Shown here: one piece after another, positions 43,051 to 54,127 of the stretch
Numbering within the stretch: the stretch's first letter is position 1
Layout of the letters: every line of letters starts with the position of its first letter
Assembly: GCA_015143295.1 (NCBI GenBank)
Contig: CM026554.1
Span: forward strand, 26,877,215 to 26,941,214
DNA length: 64,000 nt
Origin: Tetracentron sinense
Taxonomy: Eukaryota > Streptophyta > Magnoliopsida > Trochodendrales > Trochodendraceae
Direction: 5' to 3'
Program-made: the position numbers and the translations under genes
Notes under the pieces: generated by a model
Told to the model about the DNA's origin: nothing
The model's input: only the letters and a program-made list of their open reading frames with translations
Database searches by the model: none

Positions 43051-43727
43051 CTAAGGCTCAATCACTAGCGTTGGAAGGCGGAAAAGGAAGAGTATTTGCA
43101 ATTACCCAGGAAGAGCCACAGCCGACCGAAGGTGTCATCGAAGGTAAACTTTTAGTATTTCAAGTACCTGCTTATGCTTTGATTGACACTGGTGCTACAC
43201 ATTCGTTTGTCTCTACTCGTTTTGCTAAACACATAAGTTACAAGCCTGATACACTCAAAAGCATGATGTCTATATCTACACCATCAGGGAAAGTTCTGTG
43301 CACAAAAACAATCTATGATAGGTGTCCTATACTTGTCAATAGTGTACGGATGTTAGTAGATCTGATCGTGTTAGACATGAAGGATTATGATGTTATCCTA
43401 GGGATGGATTGGTTGGCTAAATACCATGCAGTGGTAGATTGTAATGCCAAGAAAGTGATATTTCGAATTCCGGACTTCTTAGAGTTCGAAATGCAGGGGA
43501 TTATCCGAGGGCAAGCACCCAAGCTAATATCAGCAATTAAAGCATGTCACCTTCTAGATAAGGAGTGTACTGGGTATTTAGCTGCAATGGTGGTCGATAA
43601 AGATGAAGATGACACTTTAGGGAATACCCCGGTGGTCAGAGAGTTTCGAGATGTGTTCCTGATGAATTACCTGGACTCCCTCCTACTAGAGAAATCTATT
43701 TTACAATCGATGTTACTCCGGGTGTAG
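43017..43727 (+). pseudogene. Chromovirus protease region
   Basis: The aspartic protease core ALIDTGATHSFVS lies near 43175-43213, with DLIVLDMKDYDVILGMDWLA further on (43360-43420). The active-site DTGA is intact. The frame runs through REFRDVF and then is lost by an apparent one-base deletion near 43658, before the RT linker. It is normally part of one polyprotein with RT and integrase. Confidence 0.85.
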
Positions 43728-43753
43728 ACTCGATATCTAAAACATCGTATCGG

Positions 43754-46522
43754 ATGGCTCCGGCTGAGTTGCAAGAACTGAAGATTCAGTTGCAAGACCT
43801 ATTAGATAAGGGCTTGATCCGTCCTAGTGTTTCACCATGGGGAGCACCGATGTTATTTGTCCGAAAGAAAGACGAGAGTCTGCGTCTGTGTATAGATTAT
43901 CGTTTGCTAAATCAAGTGACGATCAAAAATAAGTATCCTCTCCCAAGGATCGATGATCTATTTGATCAGTTGTAAGGCACCCAAGTGTTTTCAAAGATTG
44001 ATTTACGGTCCGGCTATTACCAATTGAGGATCAAAGAAGAAGATATTCAGAAGACAACATTCCGGACTCGGTATGGTCACTACGAGTTCTTGGTGATGCC
44101 TTTTGGACTGAAAAATGCACCTACGGCCTTTATGGAGTTGATGAATCGTCTTTTTAGGCCGTACTTGGATCAGTTTATTGTGGTATTTATTGATGATATC
44201 TTGGTGTACTCACCTAGTCTTGAGCAGCACGCTGAGCACTTGAGGATTACGCTACAGACATTAAGAGATAATCAGCTGTATGCTAAGTTCTCCAAGTGCG
44301 AGTTTTGGATGGAAGAGGTAGCCTTTCTTGGGCATATTGTGTCAAGAAATGGAATATCTGTTGATCCTTCCAAAATTCAGGCAGTAACCGATTGGGCAAG
44401 GCCATCCACTGTTACTGAAGTTCGAAGTTTACTGGGATTGGCTGGGTATCACCACAGATTTGTAGAAGGTTTCTCAAAGATAGCAGCTCTATTAACGGAA
44501 TTGACTAAGAAAGATGTGAAGTTCGAATGGACGGCATTTCGAGAGCGAAGCTTTCAAGAATTAAAGAAGAGATTAACAACCGCTCTAGTATTGACAACTC
44601 CCTCAGGATCTGGAGGATTTGAGGTGTATTGCGATGCTTCCAATAAGGGACTCGGTTGTGTCTTAATGCAAAACAAAAAGGTCATTGCTTATGGTTCGAG
44701 ACAACTCAAGATTCACGAACGGAATTATCCCACGCATGACCTGGAGTTAGATGCGGTAGTGTTCGTACTAAAAATTTGGAGACATTATCTTTATGGAGAG
44801 AAGTTGGTGATCTATAGTGATCACAAGAGTTTAAAGTATCTATTCTCCCAAAAGGAACTTAATATGCGACAGTGTAGATGGATGGAATTCTTGAAGGATT
44901 ATGACTATGTAATCCAGTATCATCCTGGTAAGGGTAACGTGGTGGCTGATGCCCTAAGTAGAAAGACAGTTATATCTGTAGCATATATGAGGGCAGAGCG
45001 ATGGAAGATGATCGAAGAATTCAAGAGTTGGAATCTAAGTCTAGGATTCCAGGGTAATAGTGCCAAGTTGGCTAGTATTCAGGCCAAGCCAATGTTATTA
45101 CAAAAGATTCAAGAAGCACAGTTGGAAGATCAGGAGATCAAAGTTATCAGAGATAAGATTCCTCAAGGAAAAATGGGTGATTTTGAAGAATCTGAAGATG
45201 GTATACTTCGATTCAAAGGTCGAATCTGTGTGCCTAGAAATCCTGAGTTGAAGAATGAACTGCTCAATGAGGCACATCGATCTCGTTTTGCGGTGCACCC
45301 TGGAAGTACAAAGATGTATCAGGATGTAAATAATAACTACTGGTGAAACGGCATGAAGAGAGAAATTGCAGAGTATGTATCTCGATGCCTTGTTTGTCAG
45401 CAAGTCAAGGCAGAACATCAGAAACCCTGGATTGTTAAATTTATTGCCTATTCCCGAGTGAAAATCGGAGCACATTACGATGGATTTTGTTGCGGGGTTA
45501 CCAAAAACAAGGAGTGGACATGATGCCGTTTGGGTGATAGTTGATCGATTGACGAAGTCGGCTCACTTTCTTGCTATAAAGGATACCATACCCTGGAAAA
45601 TTTATCAAAGTTGTACATCAAGGAGATTGTGAAGCTGCATGGTGTGCCGGTATTTATTGTGTCAGATCGCGATCCACGATTTACTTCCCGATTTTGGAGG
45701 AGCTTGCAAGAAGCTTTAGGTACACAGCTAAACATGAGTACAACTTATCATCCGTAAACCGATGGACAGTCTGAGCGCACAATACAAACTCTAGAAGATA
45801 TGATGCGCACTTACAGTCTGGACTTTCAAGGAAACTGGGATGATCACTTGCCATTGATCGAGTTTGCATATAATAACAGTTATCAGGCAAGTATTCAAAT
45901 GGCTCCTTACGAGGCCTTGTACGGCAGGAGTTGTTGGTCACCAGTATGTTGGACTAAAGTAGGGGAACGTAAACTACTGGGACCTGAGTTGGTGCAAGAA
46001 ACAACAAAGAAGATCGAGTTGATTCGATCGAGGTTGTTAGCTACACAAAGTCGACAAAAAAGCTATGCAGATGGAAAGCACCGAGACTTAGAGTTTCAAG
46101 TCGGCGATCATGTCTTCTTGAAAATCTCTCCATCAAAAGGTATTGTACGATTCGGAAAGCGGGGAAAGTTAAGTCCGTGATTCATTGGACCTTTTGAGAT
46201 TTTGGCTAAAATAGGAGGTGTAGTCTACCATTTGGCATTACCACCAGAGCTGGCAAGGGTTCATAATGTATTCCACATATCCATGTTGAGAAAATATGTA
46301 CCTGATCCCTCGCACGTGATACGATATGAAACAATTCAAGTCAGAGAGGACTTAACTTTTGAAGAAAAGCCAGTGATAATTTTGTACCGTAAGGAACAGG
46401 TGTTACGAAACAAAACGATTAAGCTAGTTAAAGTTTTATGGGAACACCATAGCATAGAGGAAGCCACATGGGAACTTGAAGATGTCATTAGGAGCAATCA
46501 TCCTCGGTTATTTGATGATTAG
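43754..46522 (+). pseudogene. Chromovirus pol: RT, RNase H, integrase, chromodomain
   Basis: RT begins [20 protein letters not shown] (43754). A TAA at 43973 sits where LFDQLQG would have CAA. RT resumes with [14 protein letters not shown] and FIDDILVYS (about 44188). RNase H has [15 protein letters not shown] (44626) and VADALSRK (44940). Integrase starts with the HPG...H/C-C zinc region (RCLVCQQVK), is broken by TGA at 45344 (Trp expected) and by frame changes near 45430 and 45590, and keeps [12 protein letters not shown] and DGQSERTIQ. A stop replaces Gln in HPQTDG near 45757. The last frame (46202-46522) ends in a chromodomain, LYRKEQVLRNKTIKLVKVLW to EATWELEDV. Chromodomains guide integration to marked chromatin. 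Confidence 0.92.
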
Positions 46523-46552
46523 TGTGTATGTAAATTTTGAGGATGAAATTTT

Positions 46553-46569
46553 TTGTAAGGAGGGGAGAT
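46553..46569 (+). promoter_or_regulatory. Polypurine tract of the chromovirus
   Basis: GTAAGGAGGGGAGA lies directly before the 3' LTR start at 46570. Such a tract primes plus-strand DNA synthesis. Confidence 0.8.
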
Positions 46570-47557
46570 TGTAATGACCCGGAATTTTAATATAATAAAA
46601 TTATGTGTTTATGGGTCCTTAATGGAGGTTAATTAGTTATTTATTTGTTAAATTAATAAAAAGTGGATTTTGCTCGGGATTGAAGTGTACCGAGGAAATC
46701 TCAGTATCTTTTGGCGAAAATCGAACACAGTGTGTCGGTCGACTGCCGGGACACACCCCTGCCGTATCAGTTCCGTCAGGTACCATTTCGCGGGACAGGG
46801 GGGCCATTAGTTGTGATAAAATTGAGAAAAACGGGAAATTTCTATATTCCCAGAAATTAAGTGGGACCCAATATCTGTTGGAGATCCTAATAGAAATCCG
46901 TGCGGTTGGCACTAAGGCGTGTCGGTCGGCCGTAAGGACTAATGTCTGTCGTCTCGGCAGTTAGTTATCTCAAACAAAGAAACGACGACCTGTTTTCTGT
47001 TCAAAATCAGGAAATTAGTGGGTTTTGCAATTTTCTTCCGTACTAAAGTGCAGCTGTCAAAACTCAGTATTTTTTTGTAGAGACCCCGAATCTTTTTCAT
47101 GTTTTTACTTCATTGTATTAGGGGTATTATAGTCCTTGTGATGTTTATTGTATTATATATTTATTTGGTGTGGTGTAAACTAGGCTTAATCAAACTTGTA
47201 ACGGAGGGATGTCATATCGCACCCTAAACTTTAGGAAGCTCTAGTTTTGGTACCGTTTATTAGAATTGAGTGATTCTTGAACCATTAGAAAGGTGTTGGA
47301 ACCCTCTTCGAAGTTCATGTTTAATGTTTTTCCTTATTTTGAGTTTAAGCCAAGTCCATGGTGGGTTTTATCTAATGGAATTGCAGATCAATCAACTTTG
47401 GGGATAATTTAGTCTATTAATTAAGTGGAATTTAGAAATTCTAAAATGCCAGAAATGTTCATTTTCGAGAGATGAATCCAACCCAAATTGAATCGTCAAA
47501 ATCCGTCGAGCGAGTCAAAAGTTATGGCCAAAACAGTAAAATGAGTCGAAACAGAGC

Positions 47558-47703
47558 ACCGATCGCTCGGTCAGAAGTAGCGATCGATCGGTCCAAAACC
47601 GATCGATCGGTATCTATTGACTGGTCCAAAATTTTGTATGGGAAAAATTTCCAGTGAGTGCTTTTTTGACCGATCGCCCGGTCAAGAGCACCGATCGCTC
47701 GGT
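47558..47703. repeat. Palindromic array, ACCGATCGATCGGT core
   Basis: About six exact or near copies of ACCGATCGNTCGGT occur in two clusters: 47558-47625, and 47668-47703 including GACCGATCGCCCGGTC. The array ends about 65 bp before the TATA box at 47768, the same geometry as in the other LTRs of the family but with a different core. Confidence 0.88.
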
Positions 47704-47767
47704 CTTTCGTGATTTTTACAGAATTTTAGTATGGGCGTTTTGGTCTTTTTGTTCTCAGACCTTGGGC

Positions 47768-47775
47768 TATAAATA
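47768..47775 (+). promoter_or_regulatory. TATA box of the solo LTR
   Basis: GGGCTATAAATAGGGGGTCC has TATAAATA at 47768-47775. It is the best-preserved promoter of the family and shows that the palindromes lie upstream of the start of transcription. Confidence 0.8.
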
Positions 47776-48669
47776 GGGGGTCCTACTCGAAATATTAAAA
47801 TACTCTACCTATTTCTAACCTAATTTGGCAAAAAGGGGGAGAAAACCTAGGGTTTGAGGGAGAGGGTTGGTTGGAGAAGAAGGAGGTTGCTAGAAGATTG
47901 AGAGGAAAGCTTGGAGATCGTCCTCAAAGCTTCTCCAAATCTCCTCGGGAGCGTTTTGAATCCAAGGGAAGGATTCCTAAGGTCGATATACTATCCTAAT
48001 CAACTCTATTTTAATGTTTTGTAAATATTAATTTGATAGAAATGATAGAATAGAGATTAAATGCATTTTACCCAAATTTTTTATGAAGTAAGCTAATTAT
48101 TGATGGAAATGTGGATGGAAATGTGGATTGGATGTGGATAGAATATATGGAGGATGAGAAATGTATGGAGGATGGGATTAATATGTGGATGTGAATAGTG
48201 AATTAATTGTATGGATGAATTATGGTTTGATGAATGCTTGAAAATATAGAAGGGAAATGGATTCATATTATGCGTACACAAGGTGTTTGTGAAAATGCTT
48301 GAAAGGATAAATGCTATTATACTCTTATGAAATGGTGGTAAATTGATTATGAATTGCGATAAGATATGTATATGTGAATTGTTTGTTAAGTATGTCTAAT
48401 TATTTGCATGAAAATTGATAGTCGGGAAGATAAGAACTTAGAGGAACATCTCTCAAACCGGGAATTCTCTAACTATTTGGTATGAGACAATATAGTGGAG
48501 TTTCCATGGTGGGAGATCGGAATCTAAGCAATTACCAACTCGAATGTTAATTTCGACACTTAAGCACATATGCACGTGTATGTTAAGATAAGAGTCTCAC
48601 AAGTCACACATGTGGACCACAAGCATGAGCATGGCATACGTATGACATTCTGAATAAGCATAAGCATGG

Positions 48670-48805
48670 CATGGTCCATATCCGCCAAGAACGGCATGTC
48701 AATTACATTTGATTCATAGGCATGGTCCGTATCCGCCAAGAACGGCATGTCAACCATTTGATTCTTAGACATGGTCCGTATCCGCCAAGAACGGCATGTC
48801 ACATC
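48670..48805 (+). repeat. About 50-bp tandem array in the solo LTR (3 units)
   Basis: CATGGTCCGTATCCGCCAAG followed by AACGGCATGTCA occurs at 48670, 48721 and 48770. It lies at the same relative position as the 54-bp arrays in LTR-a, -b and -c but has unrelated sequence. Confidence 0.85.
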
Positions 48806-49704
48806 ATTGTATGATCTGAATAAGTGCATAAGCATAAACATCTCACAAGCACGTGGTCTTATAAGCATAAGCAACTCATAAGTGTATTGTCTTCCAAGTC
48901 TAAGATTCTCACAAGTACACGAGTCAAGGTGATGATATGATGTATATGCGCACACGTTCTTCTGCACTCTGATTATGTTATTATGTTATTGGATATGTTT
49001 CTGACTAAGTGCAGGTATATTATTATTGTTGGTTGGATTTTATATACACTGAGTACCTTTGTACTCAGCCGGACTTCGTCTTGGCAGGTTTAGAGTAGGA
49101 GTACACGGCAGAGCCGTGGGTTGAGGAAACATACGCAGAGGAAGGAGGTGAAGGTGAGCCTTTTGAGGAGGGAGCCAAAGACTTGGGTGGCTACACCTCT
49201 TAGTTTTTATTTCATTTGATTGAGAGAGTGTATTAGACTTGAGTAGATGTTGCTTAGTAGACTTTTATAGTTGTGTATCAGACTCTTTGGTTTTAGAGTG
49301 AGTTGTATATGTTTACCGTAGACTTTTGCTATTTGATTATAGTTTATAGACCAGAATTTTACTATCCTCATTTTTGGAGACTTGTGTTAGTGTGCCTTGC
49401 ATGTCATGGATTTTAAGCAGGTTTAAGTAAATGTGGCGATCCCAAAGTCCTATTTTAGCCTTGTAGGATTTTGGGGTCGTTACATTTTTCCTGAATTTTT
49501 ACAGTAGGTGTCGGACTGCCCCAAGTTTGGTCACCTGAAGTTTCGTTACTGTCGGGTGTCATATAGTAGGGTTTTGGAGGGCATATACGTGAAAAGTGGG
49601 AAAATGCAGTCAAACCGGTCAAAGTGGTTGACTTGGTCAACCTCACTTTTTCCACACCAATTGGGTCATATGCTTTTGCACATGATCTAGCCCCATTTAA
49701 GCCA

Positions 49705-49713
49705 TATATAAAT
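49705..49713 (+). promoter_or_regulatory. TATA box of the chromovirus 3' LTR
   Basis: TATATAAAT followed by GGGGGCCAGCCCC, as at 39230. Confidence 0.75.
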
Positions 49714-52700
49714 GGGGGCCAGCCCCTTATTTGCTCACGGTTTCAGTTGCAAACAGTGCTCTACCAAATTTTTTTTAGAGAGAGAAAGTGAGGAGAGATA
49801 AAGGAAGAGAGAGAAAGAGGAGAGAGAAAGGAAGAGAGAGAAAGGGAAAGGAAGGTCCCCTTAGGGTTTTTCAACGTCCCCGACGCGTTGCCGGCGTCTG
49901 ATTTCTTCTCCGATGCCTCGATTTGCGTGCAGAGACAGAGAGAAAAAGCTAGAGAGAGAAAGTGAAAGTTAGAGAGAGAGGAGCTTTATCTTGGGGTTGA
50001 TCGCCCTCCCGGACGTATTGGCGGTGCCCCTTTTTGTACTAGCTGCCTCGAAACACGTGAAGCTGGTAAAACCCCTCTTTTCTTCTCTTTTCCCCCTTAT
50101 TTTGCTATATTATTCTATCTGAAGTATATGCATGTCTTTTGGCAAGAATGAAAAATGGTCAGAGACCCCTATGTGATGTTGTGATTTTATGTGGTCCATC
50201 GGGGAGCCCAGATCGGGTCTCGGGTAAATTGTATCGCCACTCTAGGGTGATGAAAGGTTGTTTTGCATGTCGTGTAAGGCTATGGAGACATCCATTAGCC
50301 TGGAAACGTTCCCTAACGGGATGGTGTGTTACCGGAGTTGGCTCACGGGCGCAAAACTCAAGTATTTCAATTAATCAAGTGAGGCTTGGGTTAACTGAGG
50401 TTAACCTGTGGTTAGAAAATCTAACCAGAGTCAAGTATAGTCCGTGTTTCCTCTTTGACAAGGTCAGGAGAGACGGTGTCTAGTAGGACCTGGGGTTCCT
50501 CCATGACTAATAGTCGGGAGATGTCAGTCTATTTGTCTAGGTCGTCTGTGGTGCCTCTTGGACTAGGTCAGGAGTGACGGTGTCCTGCATGGCCCGTGGT
50601 TCCTCCATGACTGATAGTCAGGAGATGTCAGAGTCCTAGGGAGTTTAAAGTGGCTGAACATCAGATAGTGTATAGTCCAGGGTTCCTCTCTAGGTGGGTC
50701 AGAAGATGTCGGCACCGTGTCCATCGGGGTCCCTTCTTGGTGGAACGTCAGGGGATGGCGGTATTGGTATAGATGTTGGGGTTTCTCCGTAGACTAGCCA
50801 GTAGATGATGGTAGGCAGGTTGGTCAGAGTTCCTTCTTGACTGATACTCAGGGCGATGGCGGCGAATACACGGTAGATGTGGCCAGTCAATTGAATGAAA
50901 AAGTATGTCCTTATTGGGCGAATGCCCATGTTGTGTCGGTAAGCTTTCGATACGAAGTTGTCTGAGTCGGTATACTCAGGGCTGGTGTATTTGTCTGAGT
51001 TGGTGGACTCATGGTTCGGTATGGAATCGTCGGATTCCAGGTGAGTTGGGTTGGTATACCCAAGCTTTGGTAGTGTTCGGGTGAAAGCCAGAACAGCGAG
51101 TGTGATTCTAAATGACTCAATGTATTATGGTTAGGATTTAGAGACTTTAAGCTGAACATTTGTGGGCTGTGGCTAATTAATAGAGTCTCAGGACTCGAAA
51201 TGAAACATGATTGAAGATCGAAACGATAACTTGGTAATATAATACATTCATAACTGAACCTCATAATTGGAAAGTAATGTGAGGTCGGGAACCTCGGTTA
51301 GGGTGATGTAACCCTATGTGACCTTGGGTCACAGTTTAATATATATTGTTCTATTTTATTGTAACATGTAAATTGAACTGTTTATTATATCATTATTGAT
51401 GCATGTTATTATGTGAAAAATAGTTTAGAATGATTGTGGTTTTATTGGGCTTCATAGCTCACTGACTTTTTATGTTAGTAGATCTCAGAGCTACTGACCA
51501 GTAAGTGAAAAGTCCAACTGGACATTTTGGAAGCTTGTACAAATTGTACTCGGCGTGATAGAGGTGCCTACTTTTGTAAAACAGACTTGATGTAAATAAT
51601 ACAGGTATATGGTTTGTATGATGGCTATTGTGATGACAGATGTTATTTGCTTTGTGGAAGCATCTGATTAATGTTTAAATTTCTCGTATTTTTGCGGGTA
51701 AGTCTTCCGCTTGCATGATTTGACGAACGGTCGTGCGTCTCGGAACTTGATTCCCTAGGCGTGGGGTTCGGGGCGTCACACAAATTCCCCAGTAGAGCAA
51801 AAAAAAATCCCAAAGTACAAATCCCCAAGAGAGTACAACGGGAGTAGTCCCCAAAAGATTAAAGATCCACTGCAAAAAGAGAAATCCCAGGGTGTCCTAG
51901 AATTTGGTCCCCTAACCTACATTTCATCCCACTCTAAGTCCTCCTAGATCTCCTAGAAACCACGAGTGTGAGCACAGTATCACATCTACATTGCCAGCGG
52001 AACACAATCGTCAGTAAGGTGTCATTCAGGAAAATGAAGGGAGAAGAAATATTTTCCCCAACAAATCGCAGGCATGAGGAAAACCGGCAACGGCCTCATT
52101 GGGAAAAAATTACGTGACCCCAAACCTATCCTTGTGACTAGGGACTAAAATCAACCAGCTTCGCAGGCATGAGGAAAACGGGCAATGGCCTCATTGCGTA
52201 AAAACTCTGCGAACCCCATGACTTGGTCATTCCAAGGGTAAAAAAGGGAGAAAAGCTGAAGAACAGTTTGGTAACAAGATCCGACAGCAAACAGTCTTGT
52301 CGAACTCCCAATCATCCCTAGCAAATGACACTAAGAAACAGATTCCCTGGTAGTAGTCTCTAGCAGATTTCCCCGACAATAGTCTCCAGCAGATGCCACA
52401 ACTCCAAGTAGACAGTTAACAATCTCCAGTAGAGTGTCACTCCCTGACAAATCTCCAACAGTGGTCTACAACAGTGTCTCACATTCCCCAGCGGATCCCC
52501 AGTTGAGGCCTCCAAATGCTCTCTACAGCACTCTCCTTAGCAAGAGTCTAGAAGTTTCCAATTGTTCCCCAACAAGCTTCTCCCCAGCCAGAGTCTAATC
52601 TCCAGCATACGGTAAGACAAGTAGGTCTACCCCCAACATCCCCAGCGGTGACGAAACCTCTTCTGGGTCATACTCTATTCTCCGAGAGTAAAAGACAGAC

Positions 52701-52989
52701 TACGAAAATCCCCTAAGCCCTGACAATGGCAATTTTCTAGAAAACCTAAAAGCTAGCTAAACATTCTTTCTGTTAAAATCAAAACTTTTACAAAAGTCCT
52801 ACGCTTTTCTAAAAACATTTTCCAAAACAAAGCTTTCGGTATAAAAACCTGGTCGTACAAACCTGCATCGGGCAACCCCAACAAAGACATGCAGAAGAAG
52901 CCGACACCGTGCATCCCCACAAGTCGCAGTCAATAAAGTCATGAGAAAGCATCCTCACCTTTACACCCTGTATGACATCATCAAAATGT

Positions 52990-53590
52990 AGCGCCTCTGG
53001 GCTATTTTAAAATCAATCCAGCTAGCGCATTTGGACATACCACAATCCCTTCGGCACGCCTATGTGTCTTTGACATCATGTATGCTCCTCGACAAACTCG
53101 TCATACCGCAGCATTACCTCATACATGTACCCATACATCCTATGTATCCCTTGGTAATCTTGCTATACCGTAATACCTCCTGCATGTCCCCTTCGACACC
53201 CCCGTGTGTCCTCGACATCCTGTATGCCCCTTGAGAACCTCGTCATACCACAACATTACCTTCTGCATATCCCTAGACATCCTGTGAATCCTTTGGCAAT
53301 CTCGTCATACCGCAATGCCACCCGCATGCCCCCTTTCGACATCCTCGTGTGTCTCTGACATCCCAGGTGTACCATTGACATAACACACCTTGTCAACACG
53401 CCGACACCTCATATGTCCCCAGACATCCTGTGTATCCCTTGACAATCTCGTCATACCATGATACCTCCTGCATGTCCCCTTCAACACCCTCGTGTCTTTG
53501 ACATCCTGTGTACCCCTTGGCAACCTTGCAATATCACGATACCTCCCGTATGTCCCCCCTTTCGACACCCCGTGTATCTCTGACATCTTA
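52990..53590. repeat. Tandem array 1 in the Ogre-2 3' UTR
   Basis: Recurring CATCCTGTGTATCCCTTG, CAATCTCGTCATACCGC and ACCTCCTGCATGTCCCC are the reverse complement of the repeat at 5470-6300 in Ogre-1, as expected for the opposite orientation. Copies are more diverged and less regular than in Ogre-1. Confidence 0.82.
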
Positions 53591-53880
53591 GGTGAGCATC
53601 GATATAATACACTTTATCAGCACTTCGCATATCTCCCTTTCGACACCCTGTGTGTCTCTGACATCCCAGGTGAGCATCAACCTAACACACTTTACCTCGC
53701 ATGTCTCCCTTTCAGCACCCCATGTGTCTCCTACATCCCGGGTGAGCATTGACTTAACACACTTTGTCGGAACCTCTCATGTCTTCCTCTTGACACCCCG
53801 TGTGTCTATGACATCTCAAGTGAGCATCGACATAACACACTTTATCGACACCTCGCATGTCCTCCTTTCGACACTCTACG
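53590..53880 (+). repeat. Tandem array 2 in the Ogre-2 3' UTR
   Basis: About four units of roughly 70-80 bp carry GGTGAGCATCGACATAACAC, then ACTTTATCGACACCTCGCAT, then GTCTCCCTTTCGACACCC. The second half of the unit derives from array 1. I did not find the AACACACTTT part in Ogre-1. Confidence 0.75.
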
Positions 53881-54127
53881 TTTCCTTTGTTTGTTTTGGC
53901 TAAGCACCTCCGGGTAGTGCCCTAGCAACCAATTCTGGCTAGCGCCTCTAGGACATGCCATCTCTCATAAACATCTATTTTCCCCCAAGTCGCATCCCAT
54001 TGCACCACTTGCACAGCACGCATGCATATCATCATTCCTTAAAATCTAATCTTGGTATAAAAATAAGATGATTCCGGTCTTTGTCATTTAATTGCCAATT
54101 TTACACTCTCTGGCAAAGAGGGGTAGC

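Larger units (their letters stand above)
47076..49484 (+). mobile_element. Solo LTR of the gag-only family
   Basis: A 2409-bp segment begins TGTAGAGACCCC, ends GGGGTCGTTACA and is flanked by TTTTT on both sides (47071-47075, 49485-49489). The 5' LTR of the host element has a single uninterrupted TTTTT at this place. No internal region is present, so this is a solo LTR left by LTR-LTR recombination. It carries a palindrome array, a TATA box, a short tandem array, and the ACTGAGTACCTTTGTACTCAG hairpin near 49049. Sequence near 47475-47530 matches (in reverse) the block at 1290, 13450, 16390 and 27465. Confidence 0.93.
38517..51780 (+). mobile_element. Chromodomain Ty3 element (Tekay/Del-like chromovirus)
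   Basis: The span is 13,264 bp, or 10,850 bp without the solo LTR and its duplication. The order is 5' LTR (38517-41277), primer site, leader ORF, gag, protease, RT, RNase H, integrase, chromodomain, polypurine tract and 3' LTR (46570-51780). Flanking CAAAT duplications fix the ends. The C-terminal chromodomain and initiator-tRNA-Met primer site place it in the chromoviruses; the Tekay/Del assignment rests on gag/pol style and long LTRs. The two LTRs differ at roughly 30-40 sites in the first 470 bp by eye. With several coding breaks, this argues against a very recent insertion. Confidence 0.93.
46570..51780 (+). repeat. 3' LTR of the chromovirus, interrupted
   Basis: It runs from TGTAATGACCC to GGGGCGTCACA. 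Without the inserted 2409 bp and its 5-bp duplication it is 2797 bp, close to the 2761-bp 5' LTR. The insertion lies in CAGTATTTTTT, 506 bp into the LTR. It also carries a 27-bp segment near 50357-50383 that is absent from the 5' LTR. Confidence 0.93.
51786..54127 (+). other. Ogre-2 3' UTR, second part
   Basis: It continues from 38516 after the chromovirus. The first 1.2 kb (to about 52980) is noncoding and homologous in reverse to 7300-6300. The tandem arrays follow, then a spacer ending in GGCAAAGAGGGG, a polypurine tract next to the LTR. No gene was seen. Confidence 0.8.

Noticed and set aside
53031-53903. Open frames rich in Ser, Thr and Pro repeats on both strands
   Set aside because: Same cause: tandem arrays in the Ogre-2 3' UTR.
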